Origin: Prevotellaceae bacterium UBA4359
GTDB lineage: Bacteria > Bacteroidota > Bacteroidia > Bacteroidales > Bacteroidaceae
NCBI GenBank assembly: GCA_002393555.1
Contig: DGSP01000018.1
Span: 2,481-30,482 of the forward strand
Direction of reading: 5' to 3'
DNA length: 28,002 bases
In this document: piece by piece, positions 1-6,372 of the stretch
How positions within the stretch are numbered: the stretch's first letter is position 1
Layout of the letters: the number at the start of each line of letters is the position of its first letter
Translations under genes and position numbers: made by a program
The notes under the pieces: model-generated
Database searches by the model: none
What the model was told of the DNA's origin: nothing
The model's input: the letters and a program-made list of their open reading frames with translations, nothing else

Positions 1-417
1 TAAATCAAACAACCGAAACTTAAATTTTTAATCTTACTTTCAAAAATCGAACGCAAAATAACGACAAATTGCTGTAACCACAAAACATTTCCCTCCCATT
101 TTCTCGCTTCATTGATTTTGTTTAACAAATTCCTCCAAGCCATTAACATCGGTTAAACTTCAACTTCATTTTTTCGCAACTAAATACCTCAAAAAAACTA
201 CCCGACGATACGCTCACGCGCACCGCCGGGCCACTTATTAACTAAAATTACTAATGATAAGAAATGAGTCGGGAGTGTGAAGCGGACCGCCACAGGCGAG
301 TGCCAGACGGCCCTTCTCCAGCCTCCCTCTTCTTCCGCCGAGGCCGTTTTTACATAAGGAACATTTTAGCCGGTGATGCCTCGGCGGCAACGAGGTCCTC
401 CCACGCCTGGGAGCGGC
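1..417. other. Non-coding stretch at left edge
   Basis: I see no gene I can support here. The first ~200 bases are very A+T rich and the rest is G+C rich, so the stretch is compositionally split. A 10-bp inverted repeat (CCGCCGAGGC at 335-344 and GCCTCGGCGG at 378-387, loop of 33 bases) lies just downstream of the minus-strand ORF that ends at 418. It could act as a transcript end, but no T-run follows it on either strand, so this is uncertain. A short plus-strand reading frame at 264-449 has arginine-rich, low-complexity content and is probably not a gene. Confidence 0.5.
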
Positions 418-633
418 CTATTTCCTCACGAGGATGTTCCTCTCCATGAGTTCCGACACGATGGCTCCGTCGAAGATGGTGGCGAAACCCGGGTTGTGGG
501 CGATTCGATAGACCTTGTCCGGCGACTCGTCCAGCCGTTCGGCAATCTCCTCATAGACCCTGCGCCGTGTCGAACGCTTGTAGGGGTGTCCTCCCGTCAG
601 GAGGTAGTTCGTCATTTCTCTGAACATAAACAT
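418..633 (-). CDS. Small hypothetical protein, possible helix-turn-helix
   Basis: This 71-codon frame starts at ATG 631-633 (MFMFREM...) and ends at 418. I do not recognise the family with certainty. The middle (HPYKRSTRRRVYEEIAERL, then ESPDKVYRIAH) reads as two short amphipathic helices rich in Arg/Lys and Glu. This is compatible with a small DNA-binding or regulatory protein, which is inference. The codon and base use is G+C rich like the core genes in this window and unlike the AT-rich defence genes. A frame extension to a TTG at 652-654 exists but would use sequence belonging to the repeated toxin-antitoxin cassette. The ATG lies one base from the edge of that cassette (635), so the gene may have lost its original promoter or part of its N-terminus when the cassette arrived. 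A plus-strand frame (373-723) overlaps it and is probably a shadow. Confidence 0.45.
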   Translation of the reverse strand: MFMFREMTNYLLTGGHPYKRSTRRRVYEEIAERLDESPDKVYRIAHNPGFATIFDGAIVSELMERNILVRK

Positions 634-656
634 ATTAGGTTTTATCTGACACAAGA

Positions 657-686
657 CACCCCGACTGAGTTCGTTCAGTCGGGGTG
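657..686 (-). terminator. Hairpin downstream of PIN toxin 1
   Basis: A perfect 12-bp stem (CACCCCGACTGA at 657-668 pairs with 675-686) closes a 6-base loop, 49 bases after the toxin stop codon. No long U-run follows on the minus strand, so efficient intrinsic termination is not certain; a 3'-end stabilising hairpin is an alternative. The same element recurs at 1550-1579 behind the second toxin. Confidence 0.55.
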
Positions 687-734
687 CCGCAAGGGGGAGT
701 ATTCAAGAAGTGAGTTGGCCTAAACAGAAAAGGC

Positions 735-1151
735 TTAATACTCAATTAGTTCAAGTCCCTGATTCCTGTAGAATGGAAACTTCGTGTCGCTGGAAATGAG
801 CGTCATGCGCTCGGTGATGGCATGTGAGATGATGATGTGGTCGCTGGGGTCGTAGTGCTCCATCGCCTCGTTCAGTTGCAGACGGCTGTAGGTGTAACCC
901 ACATCACGACGAAGAGGCAAGAACTCGATATTCAGATCCTGTTCTACGGCCTTTAACACATCCTCCGCTGTTTTCCATCGTTTGCTCAACAGTTTCTTTC
1001 GATTGAAATGCACAATGAGTTCACGCATGGTCTCACAACTGGCGAAAATCTGGTTACCACGGTCTTCCAGAATGTCGAGCGCACCACAACTGATGCTGTC
1101 AACATCGGTCAGCAAGTCGATGACCACGCAGGTGTCAAGCATCAGTCTCAT
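735..1151 (-). CDS. PIN-domain ribonuclease toxin, copy 1 (VapC-like)
   Basis: This 138-residue protein is the usual length of a single PIN domain. PIN toxins of type II systems cleave RNA (often tRNA) using a cluster of acidic residues that bind Mg2+. The expected residues are visible: D6 in the N-terminal MLDTCVVID strand, E44 in ETMREL, D104 in DPSDHIIISHA, and D122 in the LISSD strand near the C-terminus. The start codon overlaps the stop of the antitoxin gene by 4 bases (ATGA), so the two are translationally coupled with the antitoxin first. Residues 91-138 differ from the second copy at only one position, while residues 1-90 are much more divergent. The specific RNA target cannot be read from sequence. 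Confidence 0.85.
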   Translation of the reverse strand: MRLMLDTCVVIDLLTDVDSISCGALDILEDRGNQIFASCETMRELIVHFNRKKLLSKRWKTAEDVLKAVEQDLNIEFLPLRRDVGYTYSRLQLNEAMEHYDPSDHIIISHAITERMTLISSDTKFPFYRNQGLELIEY

Positions 1152-1297
1152 GGCCTAATGATTTTCTTGCCGTCCTTATAACTTTTGCATTGTGCTTGCA
1201 ATTCTGGATCCAGAATTTCTATACTCCACTTGTGGGTTCTTGCCCACTGTACTGTTCTTGAAATTCTTTTTTGAGGTGTTGCGGTTGTTGCTTCCAT
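1148..1297 (-). CDS. Antitoxin of PIN pair, copy 1
   Basis: This is a 49-residue basic protein starting MEATTATPQKRISR. I chose the ATG at 1295-1297 because the -7 promoter box lies at 1332-1340; longer in-frame starts would lie on top of the promoter. No named antitoxin family is recognised. The role is inferred from its position directly upstream of, and 4-bp overlapping, a PIN toxin, and from the parallel gene at 2030-2203. Both small proteins share a basic N-terminal half and a C-terminal D-P-E-L-x-A-Q motif, which may be the part that blocks the toxin. The N-terminal basic part may bind the promoter, as is common for autoregulated antitoxins; this is inference. Confidence 0.65.
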   Translation of the reverse strand: MEATTATPQKRISRTVQWARTHKWSIEILDPELQAQCKSYKDGKKIIRP

Positions 1298-1331
1298 AAT
1301 ACTTCCTTTTTTAGTTTTTACATTTCTGGAT

Positions 1332-1364
1332 GCAAAGATAGCACAACTTTTCTTTACCACCAAA
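1332..1364 (-). promoter_or_regulatory. Bacteroidota-type promoter of TA copy 1
   Basis: On the minus strand a -7 box TATCTTTGC (1332-1340) follows a TTTG -33 element (1361-1364) with a 20-base spacer, which matches the Bacteroidota primary sigma factor consensus. The antitoxin ATG is about 35 bases downstream. Confidence 0.75.
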
Positions 1365-1549
1365 CAAACTTCCGTAAAAGTTTTCCTTGGCGGAGTTTCC
1401 CTTGCGGTGTTCTATGTGTCAGTAAGTCAAAGAACTAATTTTCTTGTTGTATGTTTCATCTTCCCCACCGCCGTCTGTTTGTGTGACGGGAGAGATACAG
1501 AGTGCCGCCTATGCGGACATAGGCTCGTTAGGTTTTATCTGACACAAGA

Positions 1550-1579
1550 CACCCCGGCTGAGTTCGTTCAGTCGGGGTG
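1550..1579 (-). terminator. Hairpin downstream of PIN toxin 2
   Basis: This is the counterpart of the hairpin at 657-686. One stem base has changed (A to G at 1557), turning an A-T pair into a G-T wobble, so the fold is kept. The change is consistent with selection on RNA structure, although one substitution is weak evidence. Confidence 0.5.
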
Positions 1580-1628
1580 CCGCAAGGGGGGAGTATTCAA
1601 GAAGAGAGTTAGCCTCAACAGAAAAGGC

Positions 1629-2045
1629 TTAATATTCTATTAGTTCAAGTCCCTGATTCCTGTAGAATGGAAACTTCGTGTCGCTGGAAATGAGCGTCAT
1701 GCGCTCAGTGATGGCATGCGAGATGATGATGTGGTCAGAGGGGGCGTAATGCTCCATCGCCTCGTTCAGTTGCAGGCTGGTGTAAGTGGCCACAACATTG
1801 CGAGTCACTGGTAGCACCTCAAGTCCATATTCATCCTCGATGGTGCACAACATGTCCTTAGCCGTTTTCCAACGTTTGTTCAGCAGTTTCTTGCTGTTGA
1901 AGTTCACCACCAGTTCGCGCACGGTCTCTGCACTGATGTAGATGCGGTTTTCTGGGTCATCAATGATTTCCCAGACCCCATCCTCAAGTGCTTCGTCATT
2001 CATCATCCAATCGATGACGACGCAAGTGTCTATAAGGGTTCGCAT
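1629..2045 (-). CDS. PIN-domain ribonuclease toxin, copy 2 (VapC-like)
   Basis: This 138-residue PIN protein is a paralogue of the one at 735-1151. The acidic residues D6, E44, D104 and D122 are conserved, so it is probably active. It differs most in residues 13-90, where helices and the loop contacting the antitoxin or RNA would lie, and is nearly identical from residue 91 to the end. It overlaps its antitoxin gene by 16 bases instead of 4, so the coupling geometry has changed since duplication. The divergent antitoxin next to it suggests the two pairs may no longer cross-neutralise; this is inference. Confidence 0.85.
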   Translation of the reverse strand: MRTLIDTCVVIDWMMNDEALEDGVWEIIDDPENRIYISAETVRELVVNFNSKKLLNKRWKTAKDMLCTIEDEYGLEVLPVTRNVVATYTSLQLNEAMEHYAPSDHIIISHAITERMTLISSDTKFPFYRNQGLELIEY

Positions 2046-2203
2046 GATCTCAGTTGCGCTCTAAGTTCTGGGTCAACAACAATCAGTTCGCCAGCATGTT
2101 CTCTGGCATACTTCATCCTTCTGCTCCTTGGTGTCTTCTTTGAGTTGATGGCAATGTTCTCAGCCCGTGTTGTCTTTCTTTTGGGTGTCATTGTCACGTC
2201 CAT
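2030..2203 (-). CDS. Antitoxin of PIN pair, copy 2
   Basis: This is a 57-residue basic protein starting MDVTMTPKRKTTRAE. The ATG at 2201-2203 is chosen because the promoter -7 box is at 2239-2247. It resembles the copy 1 antitoxin only in outline: a Lys/Arg-rich N-terminal half, a short helix around SRRMKYAREHAG, then VVDPELRAQL. The C-terminus extends past the toxin start. No named family is recognised; the role is inferred from position and from the paralogous pair. Confidence 0.6.
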   Translation of the reverse strand: MDVTMTPKRKTTRAENIAINSKKTPRSRRMKYAREHAGELIVVDPELRAQLRSCEPL

Positions 2204-2238
2204 GATGTCCTCCTTTTTTAGCGTTTTACGTTTCGGTT

Positions 2239-2271
2239 GCAAAGATAGCACAACTTTTCTTTACCACCAAA
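2239..2271 (-). promoter_or_regulatory. Bacteroidota-type promoter of TA copy 2
   Basis: The minus strand carries TATCTTTGC (2239-2247) and TTTG (2268-2271), with the same 20-base spacer and the same spacer sequence as copy 1. Both cassettes therefore start from an essentially identical promoter. Confidence 0.75.
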
Positions 2272-2358
2272 CAAACTTCCGCAAAAGTTTCCCTTGGCGG
2301 AGTTTCCCTTGCGGTGTTCTATGTGTCAGTAAGTTAAAGAGCGATGGTGGGGAGGAAT

Positions 2359-2390
2359 CTCCCCTGCCGTTATGATGTGCGGCGGGGGAG
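2359..2390 (-). terminator. Hairpin after the lipoprotein gene
   Basis: An 11-bp G+C-rich stem with one wobble pair (2359-2369 with 2380-2390, loop of 10 bases) sits 15 bases beyond the stop of the lipoprotein gene. No clear U-run follows on the minus strand, so the call rests on position and stem strength. Confidence 0.45.
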
Positions 2391-2405
2391 TTGATTTATT
2401 ATATT

Positions 2406-4181
2406 TTAGTTGGAAGACTTGACAATGGGACGGACAATAAAGCCATTCTCACGCGATCGTTTATCAGTAAATAAAGAATAAGAACCAGCATAATACTGTA
2501 AAACATATTCCAGATTCTCATCTGCTAAAGTTCTAGATGGAAGATAAGTGCAATCATATTGTGACTTGTTATATCTGAATCCACTAAATGGCAAAAACAA
2601 AGAAACACCAGTTTCCTTATTTGTTAAAAGTTTGCCATTGCAACCACTTCCTTGATAGTTATTCACTTCTTCCAAACTATACTTTGCTGTATTATTTACG
2701 GCTTGTTTAAGTTCGTATAACTCGTCCTTCGTAGGCATACGCCAGTCGTTTCCCCAATTTTGAGTAGCAGCGTCATCCTCTGGGTCAAGGACTGTCTTTC
2801 CGTCTGTACCGTTGTATTTGGTGGAATTCTCCGCTTCTCTCCATTTGTTAGTACCCCAAGTAAATACGTACTTGTCATAGTTGTTTTCATCGATGTAACC
2901 AACCGTCTCTCCCCAAGCAAAGTAAGTACCAATCTCCGTTTCACTTTCCGCACCCACATTCATCGTTGCCCAAAGTGTTCCACTAGGCAGGCCGAGGTCC
3001 ACATAGTTCACATTCTCTTCAGGAACAACGGGAGCGTTTACAGTCACGGTGTAAGAGGCTGTGGTCGTAGTGTTGGGAGCCGTGCTTGTGGCGGTGATGG
3101 TGGCTGTGCCGGGATTGATGCCTCTCACTTCGCCTGTGTTGGGATTGACATAGGCCACGCTGGCATCGCTTGACGAATAAGTAAATGTGTATCTGTCGGT
3201 TGCATCAATATCTCCAGTCATCACGGTCGGTTTGCGAGTAACCGTCTTGCCTTGCAGAAGTTTCATGACTGGTGCGATGCGGACTTCGGGAGAGGCAACA
3301 TGCACCTTACGGGTGGCAGCGGTCAGACTACCGATGGCAGGACTTCTCTCCCACTTGTCGCTGACGTATGGCACTCCATCAACGATGGCGGTGATGCGGT
3401 AGGCCACCGCGTTGTGGGTGTGCTTGCTCTCGTTGTAGCCCTCGTTCAGAATGGCCACATAGAGTTCGGAAGGATATTCCCCGTAGTCGATGGCTGGGGT
3501 GATGACGATGTCGCCGTACTCATTGACGGTTCCGTCAGCAGCCACCGAGGTGACGATGCGATTGGCGTTGCCATCGTCGGTGATGGCGGAGATGGTCACC
3601 AGACTCGGATGGAGCAACTTGTCGTTCTCGTCCCTCACACGGAGTTTGAGATAAGCCTGACGGTGCGTCATGTTGGCCTTCTCCAAAGTGATGGTGCTGC
3701 CCGACACCTCTGCCACCTTGACCTTGGTGGTCTGGAAAGTGTAGTTGGCAGAGAGGCTGTTGATGCTGCCTGTCTGTCCTGTATAGGAGCGTTCCTTCGA
3801 GGGCAGGTAGAGTTCCACCTCGTCGCCAGCGGCGAAGGAGCCAGTCAGCGTGCCGCTCAGGTAGGCATCTTTCGTGCCTTGATACTGCTCGTTGGCAGCA
3901 TCGTTGAGCGAGAGGGTGCCGACTTCTGCCCCATTCTTATATACTTTCACCACGTCGCCTTTGTCCCAGAGAGTGGCAAAGCGGTTGGTGTTGCCACCCA
4001 CGAAGATGGCACGTGTGTCTTGATCCAGCGATTCAAGACCTTCGATGTTTCCTTTCGAAGCGATGACTGTAGCCTTGTAGGTCATGGAGGGAGCCTGTGA
4101 TGCGAGTTCCTCTTCGTTGGAGCAGCCAGTCAACAGTGCGGCCATGCCCAACAACGAAGCCCAAAGATAATTCCTTTTCAT
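2406..4181 (-). CDS. Fimbrillin-like surface lipoprotein with BIG2 and C-terminal FISUMP-like domain
   Basis: This 591-residue protein starts with a lipoprotein signal peptide (MKRNYLWASLLGMAALLTGC, lipidated Cys20), followed by S-N-E-E-E, which fits export to the outer surface in Bacteroidales. Residues ~30-300 resemble the fimbrillin-like (Mfa-like) N-terminal domain. Residues ~305-385 read as a bacterial Ig-like BIG2 domain (SSDASVAYVNPNTGEVRG...GTATITATS). The last ~200 residues start VDLGLPSGTLWATMNVG and contain YFAWGE and WRMPTKDE, typical of the Fibrobacter-succinogenes major paralogous (FISUMP) domain common in Bacteroidales surface proteins. It probably works as an adhesin or surface-displayed binding protein; the ligand is unknown. 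It lies 57 bases downstream of the short peptide gene at 4239-4466, and the two are probably co-transcribed. Confidence 0.8.
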   Translation of the reverse strand: MKRNYLWASLLGMAALLTGCSNEEELASQAPSMTYKATVIASKGNIEGLESLDQDTRAIFVGGNTNRFATLWDKGDVVKVYKNGAEVGTLSLNDAANEQYQGTKDAYLSGTLTGSFAAGDEVELYLPSKERSYTGQTGSINSLSANYTFQTTKVKVAEVSGSTITLEKANMTHRQAYLKLRVRDENDKLLHPSLVTISAITDDGNANRIVTSVAADGTVNEYGDIVITPAIDYGEYPSELYVAILNEGYNESKHTHNAVAYRITAIVDGVPYVSDKWERSPAIGSLTAATRKVHVASPEVRIAPVMKLLQGKTVTRKPTVMTGDIDATDRYTFTYSSSDASVAYVNPNTGEVRGINPGTATITATSTAPNTTTTASYTVTVNAPVVPEENVNYVDLGLPSGTLWATMNVGAESETEIGTYFAWGETVGYIDENNYDKYVFTWGTNKWREAENSTKYNGTDGKTVLDPEDDAATQNWGNDWRMPTKDELYELKQAVNNTAKYSLEEVNNYQGSGCNGKLLTNKETGVSLFLPFSGFRYNKSQYDCTYLPSRTLADENLEYVLQYYAGSYSLFTDKRSRENGFIVRPIVKSSN

Positions 4182-4238
4182 AATCTTCTTGCTTGTTTTT
4201 AAGGGGTTAAAAAAATAGATGTGAGTTGTGATTGTTCT

Positions 4239-4466
4239 TTACCAGAGGCTTCTGCTGTAGCCACCTCCGATGATGAGCCTGCTGTTGGCTTCGTCATCGT
4301 TGATGATGTCGCCCGTGCCGCTGCCACCATTGCCACCGGGGGTGTCGTCGTCATCGTTGATGATGTCGCCTGGGCCGCTGCCGCTGGCCATCAGTGGGCA
4401 TTCTGCAACCATCTTGAAGACTTCCACAGATGGCTGCAGGTAAACCTTTTTCATTTTCTTGTCCAT
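4239..4466 (-). CDS. Short acidic Bacteroidales peptide with repeated GDIINDD segment
   Basis: This 75-residue frame starts MDKKMKKVYLQPSVEVFKM; the internal ATG at 4452-4454 (MKKVYLQP, 71 residues) is an equally good start. Many Bacteroidales genomes encode short proteins of this kind, with an MKK.Y..P start, a hydrophobic middle and a variable Gly/Asp-rich tail, often beside surface lipoproteins; their function is not established to my knowledge. Here the tail contains GDIINDD twice within a Gly/Ser/Pro-rich stretch, mirrored by a direct DNA repeat, so it probably grew by slippage or unequal crossing over. There is no signal peptide and no membrane segment. It is the first coding gene after the structured RNA at 4548-4887. 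Confidence 0.6.
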   Translation of the reverse strand: MDKKMKKVYLQPSVEVFKMVAECPLMASGSGPGDIINDDDDTPGGNGGSGTGDIINDDEANSRLIIGGGYSRSLW

Positions 4467-4547
4467 GATTTTTAGTTAATTGAAAAGATGCTCCTTCAGG
4501 CTCAGAGGAACGAAAACATTAACTAAACTGTTGACTGAGAAAGGCAT

Positions 4548-4887
4548 AAAAAGAAAGGTGTGAGCCTGATTGTGCCTCTTCTCCGTCAGAAGGTACTGGA
4601 CGAACCTGTAACAAAAAGATTAGAATTATGGCTCACACCTTCGACGTATTAGGTGTACAGCACAAGGGCTGATTAAGTCACATAATACAATCGAAGGAGA
4701 GCGTAATACTTCTTTCCTTTGTTACTCGGTTCGGTACTCCGGGTAATGATCCCTAAATCATTGAGAAGTGTCCAGTTTCTCTGACGGGAACAAAGCGTAC
4801 GCGCTTCCTAAATATGTCTGCCATCCCTTTTTAGGGGGTTGGCTCCCCACCTTCCACATGCCCGAAAGCATACGTCTGATGAAGATT
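4548..4887 (-). ncRNA. Candidate structured RNA (stand-alone ncRNA or long 5' leader)
   Basis: About 460 bases between the short peptide gene and rarA contain no convincing gene. On the minus strand they begin with a good promoter (4893-4924), then a chain of foldable segments: stem 4820-4823/4840-4843 with an inner CCCT/AGGG; GGAA..TTCC around GCG/CGC at 4787-4808; AATGAT/ATCATT at 4745-4762; and a GTTAC-CGG/CCG-GTAAT stem just beyond. The segment ends in a perfect 12-bp inverted repeat (4555-4566 with 4630-4641) followed on the RNA by UUUCUUUUU, which looks like an intrinsic terminator with a large folded loop. Promoter plus terminator without an ORF fits a ~340-nt non-coding RNA. Bacteroidales are known to have such RNAs (for example the Bacteroidales-1 motif, proposed as a 6S analogue), but I cannot assign this one to a family. 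The alternative is a terminator-controlled leader of the peptide/lipoprotein unit. Confidence 0.6.
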
Positions 4888-4892
4888 CGGCG

Positions 4893-4924
4893 GCAAAGGT
4901 AGAACTTTTGGAAAACATGAGCAA
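4893..4924 (-). promoter_or_regulatory. Promoter of the structured RNA
   Basis: On the minus strand the -7 box TACCTTTGC (4893-4901) is preceded by TTG (4922-4924, within TTTCTTGC) with a 20-base spacer. This places the transcript start near 4886, more than 400 bases upstream of the first coding gene. Confidence 0.7.
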
Positions 4925-4961
4925 GAAAAATCTAAAAAAAATGTGAAAAGGAGATTAAAAA

Positions 4962-5031
4962 AACGTGAGTTCAGTGTAAGAAAAGTTTTCTTCGTCCACC
5001 GAAGGCGTAATTCTTACACCGAACTCGCGTT
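4962..5031. repeat. Long inverted repeat with nested hairpin
   Basis: Two 21-base arms (4962-4982 and 5011-5031) are complementary except at two positions, and both exceptions can form G-U pairs in RNA. The 28-base loop contains its own hairpin (CTTCG/CGAAG, 4990-5004). The element lies between the divergently placed structured-RNA promoter and the rarA terminator. It has the shape of a repetitive extragenic palindrome or a small non-autonomous element; no coding capacity. Confidence 0.7.
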
Positions 5032-5063
5032 AAAAAAAATGCCCTTTCCGGACGAAAGGGCAT
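5031..5063 (-). terminator. Intrinsic terminator of rarA
   Basis: A 10-bp stem (ATGCCCTTTC at 5039-5048 with 5054-5063, loop of 5) is followed on the minus strand by a run of eight T residues. It begins 13 bases beyond the rarA stop codon and is a textbook intrinsic terminator. Confidence 0.9.
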
Positions 5064-5075
5064 GGGGCGATGGGG

Positions 5076-6347
5076 TTAATTCTCAAATCGCTCTCCCCAC
5101 AACTGTTTCATGCGTTCGTTCAGTTTGCTCTCGGCTGCATTGGGTTGTGCATGCCAGAAGCGGGCCTCGGTGGCTCCGTCGGGCAGGAACTGCTGCTCGA
5201 CAAAATGGCCTTCATAGTCGTGGGCATACTTGTAGTCCTTGCCGTAGCCGAGTTGAGACATAAGTTTGGTGGGAGCGTTGCGCAGATGGAGCGGAACGGG
5301 CAGATTGCCAGTTTCTTTCACATACTGCAGGGCCGAGCCGATGGCCTCGTAGGCCGAGTTGCTCTTGGGCGAGGTGGCCAGATAGACGGTCGCTTCGGCC
5401 AGCGGGATGCGCCCTTCGGGCATGCCGATTTTCGACACGGTGTCGAAAGCCGCATTGGCCAGCAACAAGGCGTTGGGATTGGCCAGGCCGATGTCTTCGC
5501 TGGCCGAAATGACGAGCCGGCGGGCGATGAAGATGGGGTCTTCGCCACCCTCAATCATGCGCGCCAAGTAGTAGATGGCGGCATCGGGGTCGCTGCCACG
5601 GATGCTTTTGATGAAGGCCGAAATGATGTCGTAGTGCATCTCTCCGTCCTTGTCGTATGCCAGCGGATTCTGTTGCAGCGTCTCTGTCACGATTTTATCG
5701 TTGATGACAGAAGATGTTTCAGTGACCAGTTCCAAGATGTTCAGGAACTTTCGGGCATCGCCGCCGCTATAGCGCATCATGGCGGTCGTCTCCTGCACGT
5801 CGATGGTGCGTTCTTTCAGGAAGGCATCCGTCTTCAGCGCGTGGTCGAGCAGGCCGAGCAGGTCGTCCTTCTCGAGGCTCTTCAGCACATAGACCTGGCA
5901 GCGGCTGAGGAGTGGACGAATCACCTCAAACGAGGGGTTTTCGGTGGTGGCGCCAATCAGCGTCACCGTGCCCTGCTCCACCGCTCCCAGCAGGCTGTCT
6001 TGCTGCGACTTGGAGAAACGGTGGATTTCGTCGATGAAGAGGATGGGCGACACGCCTCCCCTCACGTTGCCGAAGAAGGAGGATGCCTTGGCCTTCTCGA
6101 TGACCTCTCGCACATCTTTCACGCCCGACGTGACCGCGCTCAGCGTGAAGAACGGCACGTCGAGCGTCTTGGCAATGATACCCGCCAGCGTGGTCTTCCC
6201 CACTCCCGGCGGTCCCCACAGGATGAACGAGGCGATGCGTTTCTGCTCAATCATGCGGCGAATCACCGCCCCCTCTCCCACAAGGTGCTTCTGTCCTATG
6301 TAGTCGTCCAGTGTCTGCGGACGCAGTCTCTCTGCTAATGGTTGCAT
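5076..6347 (-). CDS. rarA: Replication-associated recombination protein A (AAA+ ATPase)
   Basis: This 423-residue protein matches the RarA/MgsA/WRNIP1 family in length and layout. RarA is a clamp-loader-like AAA+ ATPase that acts at stalled replication forks together with SSB. Visible features are the Walker A GPPGVGKT (45-52), Walker B ILFIDEIH (102-109), the sensor-1 region GATTENPSFEV (from ~132) with the following LLSRC arginine-finger segment, and a C-terminal half with the family's tetramerisation region (GSDPDAAIYYLARM...GEDPIFIARRL). Start M at 6345-6347 is about 28 bases from the -7 box at 6376-6384, giving a short leader. It has its own promoter and terminator and appears to be monocistronic or to receive some read-through from the DUF5131 gene 45 bases upstream. 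Confidence 0.95.
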   Translation of the reverse strand: MQPLAERLRPQTLDDYIGQKHLVGEGAVIRRMIEQKRIASFILWGPPGVGKTTLAGIIAKTLDVPFFTLSAVTSGVKDVREVIEKAKASSFFGNVRGGVSPILFIDEIHRFSKSQQDSLLGAVEQGTVTLIGATTENPSFEVIRPLLSRCQVYVLKSLEKDDLLGLLDHALKTDAFLKERTIDVQETTAMMRYSGGDARKFLNILELVTETSSVINDKIVTETLQQNPLAYDKDGEMHYDIISAFIKSIRGSDPDAAIYYLARMIEGGEDPIFIARRLVISASEDIGLANPNALLLANAAFDTVSKIGMPEGRIPLAEATVYLATSPKSNSAYEAIGSALQYVKETGNLPVPLHLRNAPTKLMSQLGYGKDYKYAHDYEGHFVEQQFLPDGATEARFWHAQPNAAESKLNERMKQLWGERFEN

Positions 6348-6372
6348 ATTTATACTCTTATGTTATATCTCG

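Larger units (their letters stand above)
635..1435. repeat. Tandem toxin-antitoxin cassette, copy 1
   Basis: This is the first of two homologous ~0.8-kb units; the second is at 1528-2341. Both contain, in the same order, a 12-bp hairpin, a PIN toxin gene, a short antitoxin gene and an identical promoter with about 50 bases of upstream sequence. The outer parts are nearly identical between copies and the inner coding parts have diverged. Each unit begins with CTGACACA (646-653) and ends with the reverse complement TGTGTCAG (1415-1422), so it is bounded by short imperfect inverted repeats. Confidence 0.85.
1528..2341. repeat. Tandem toxin-antitoxin cassette, copy 2
   Basis: This is the second unit of the tandem duplication, in the same orientation as copy 1 and separated from it by 92 bases. 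The left end (TTAGGTTTTATCTGACACAA, starting 1528) and the right end (around TGTGTCAG at 2322-2329) match copy 1 almost base for base. The intervening 1436-1527 contains only a small hairpin (CCTAT/ATAGG, 1508-1523). Confidence 0.85.

Noticed and set aside
264..449. Short plus-strand ORF near the left edge
   Set aside because: Arg/Ser/Pro-rich, no promoter or recognisable family, and partly overlaps a better minus-strand ORF.
3252..4100. A plus-strand frame opposite the lipoprotein gene
   Set aside because: The opposite strand encodes a lipoprotein with a clear lipobox and three recognisable domains.
4548..4887. tmRNA, RNase P RNA, or a cobalamin or TPP riboswitch
   Set aside because: I looked for their conserved cores (tmRNA start and CCA end, the RNase P GAGGAAAGUCC-type core, the TPP CUGAGA/UGAUC words, the B12 box) and did not find them.
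5070..6338. A 422-codon open frame on the plus strand opposite rarA
   Set aside because: It mirrors rarA, which has all expected AAA+ motifs; the antisense product has no motif.
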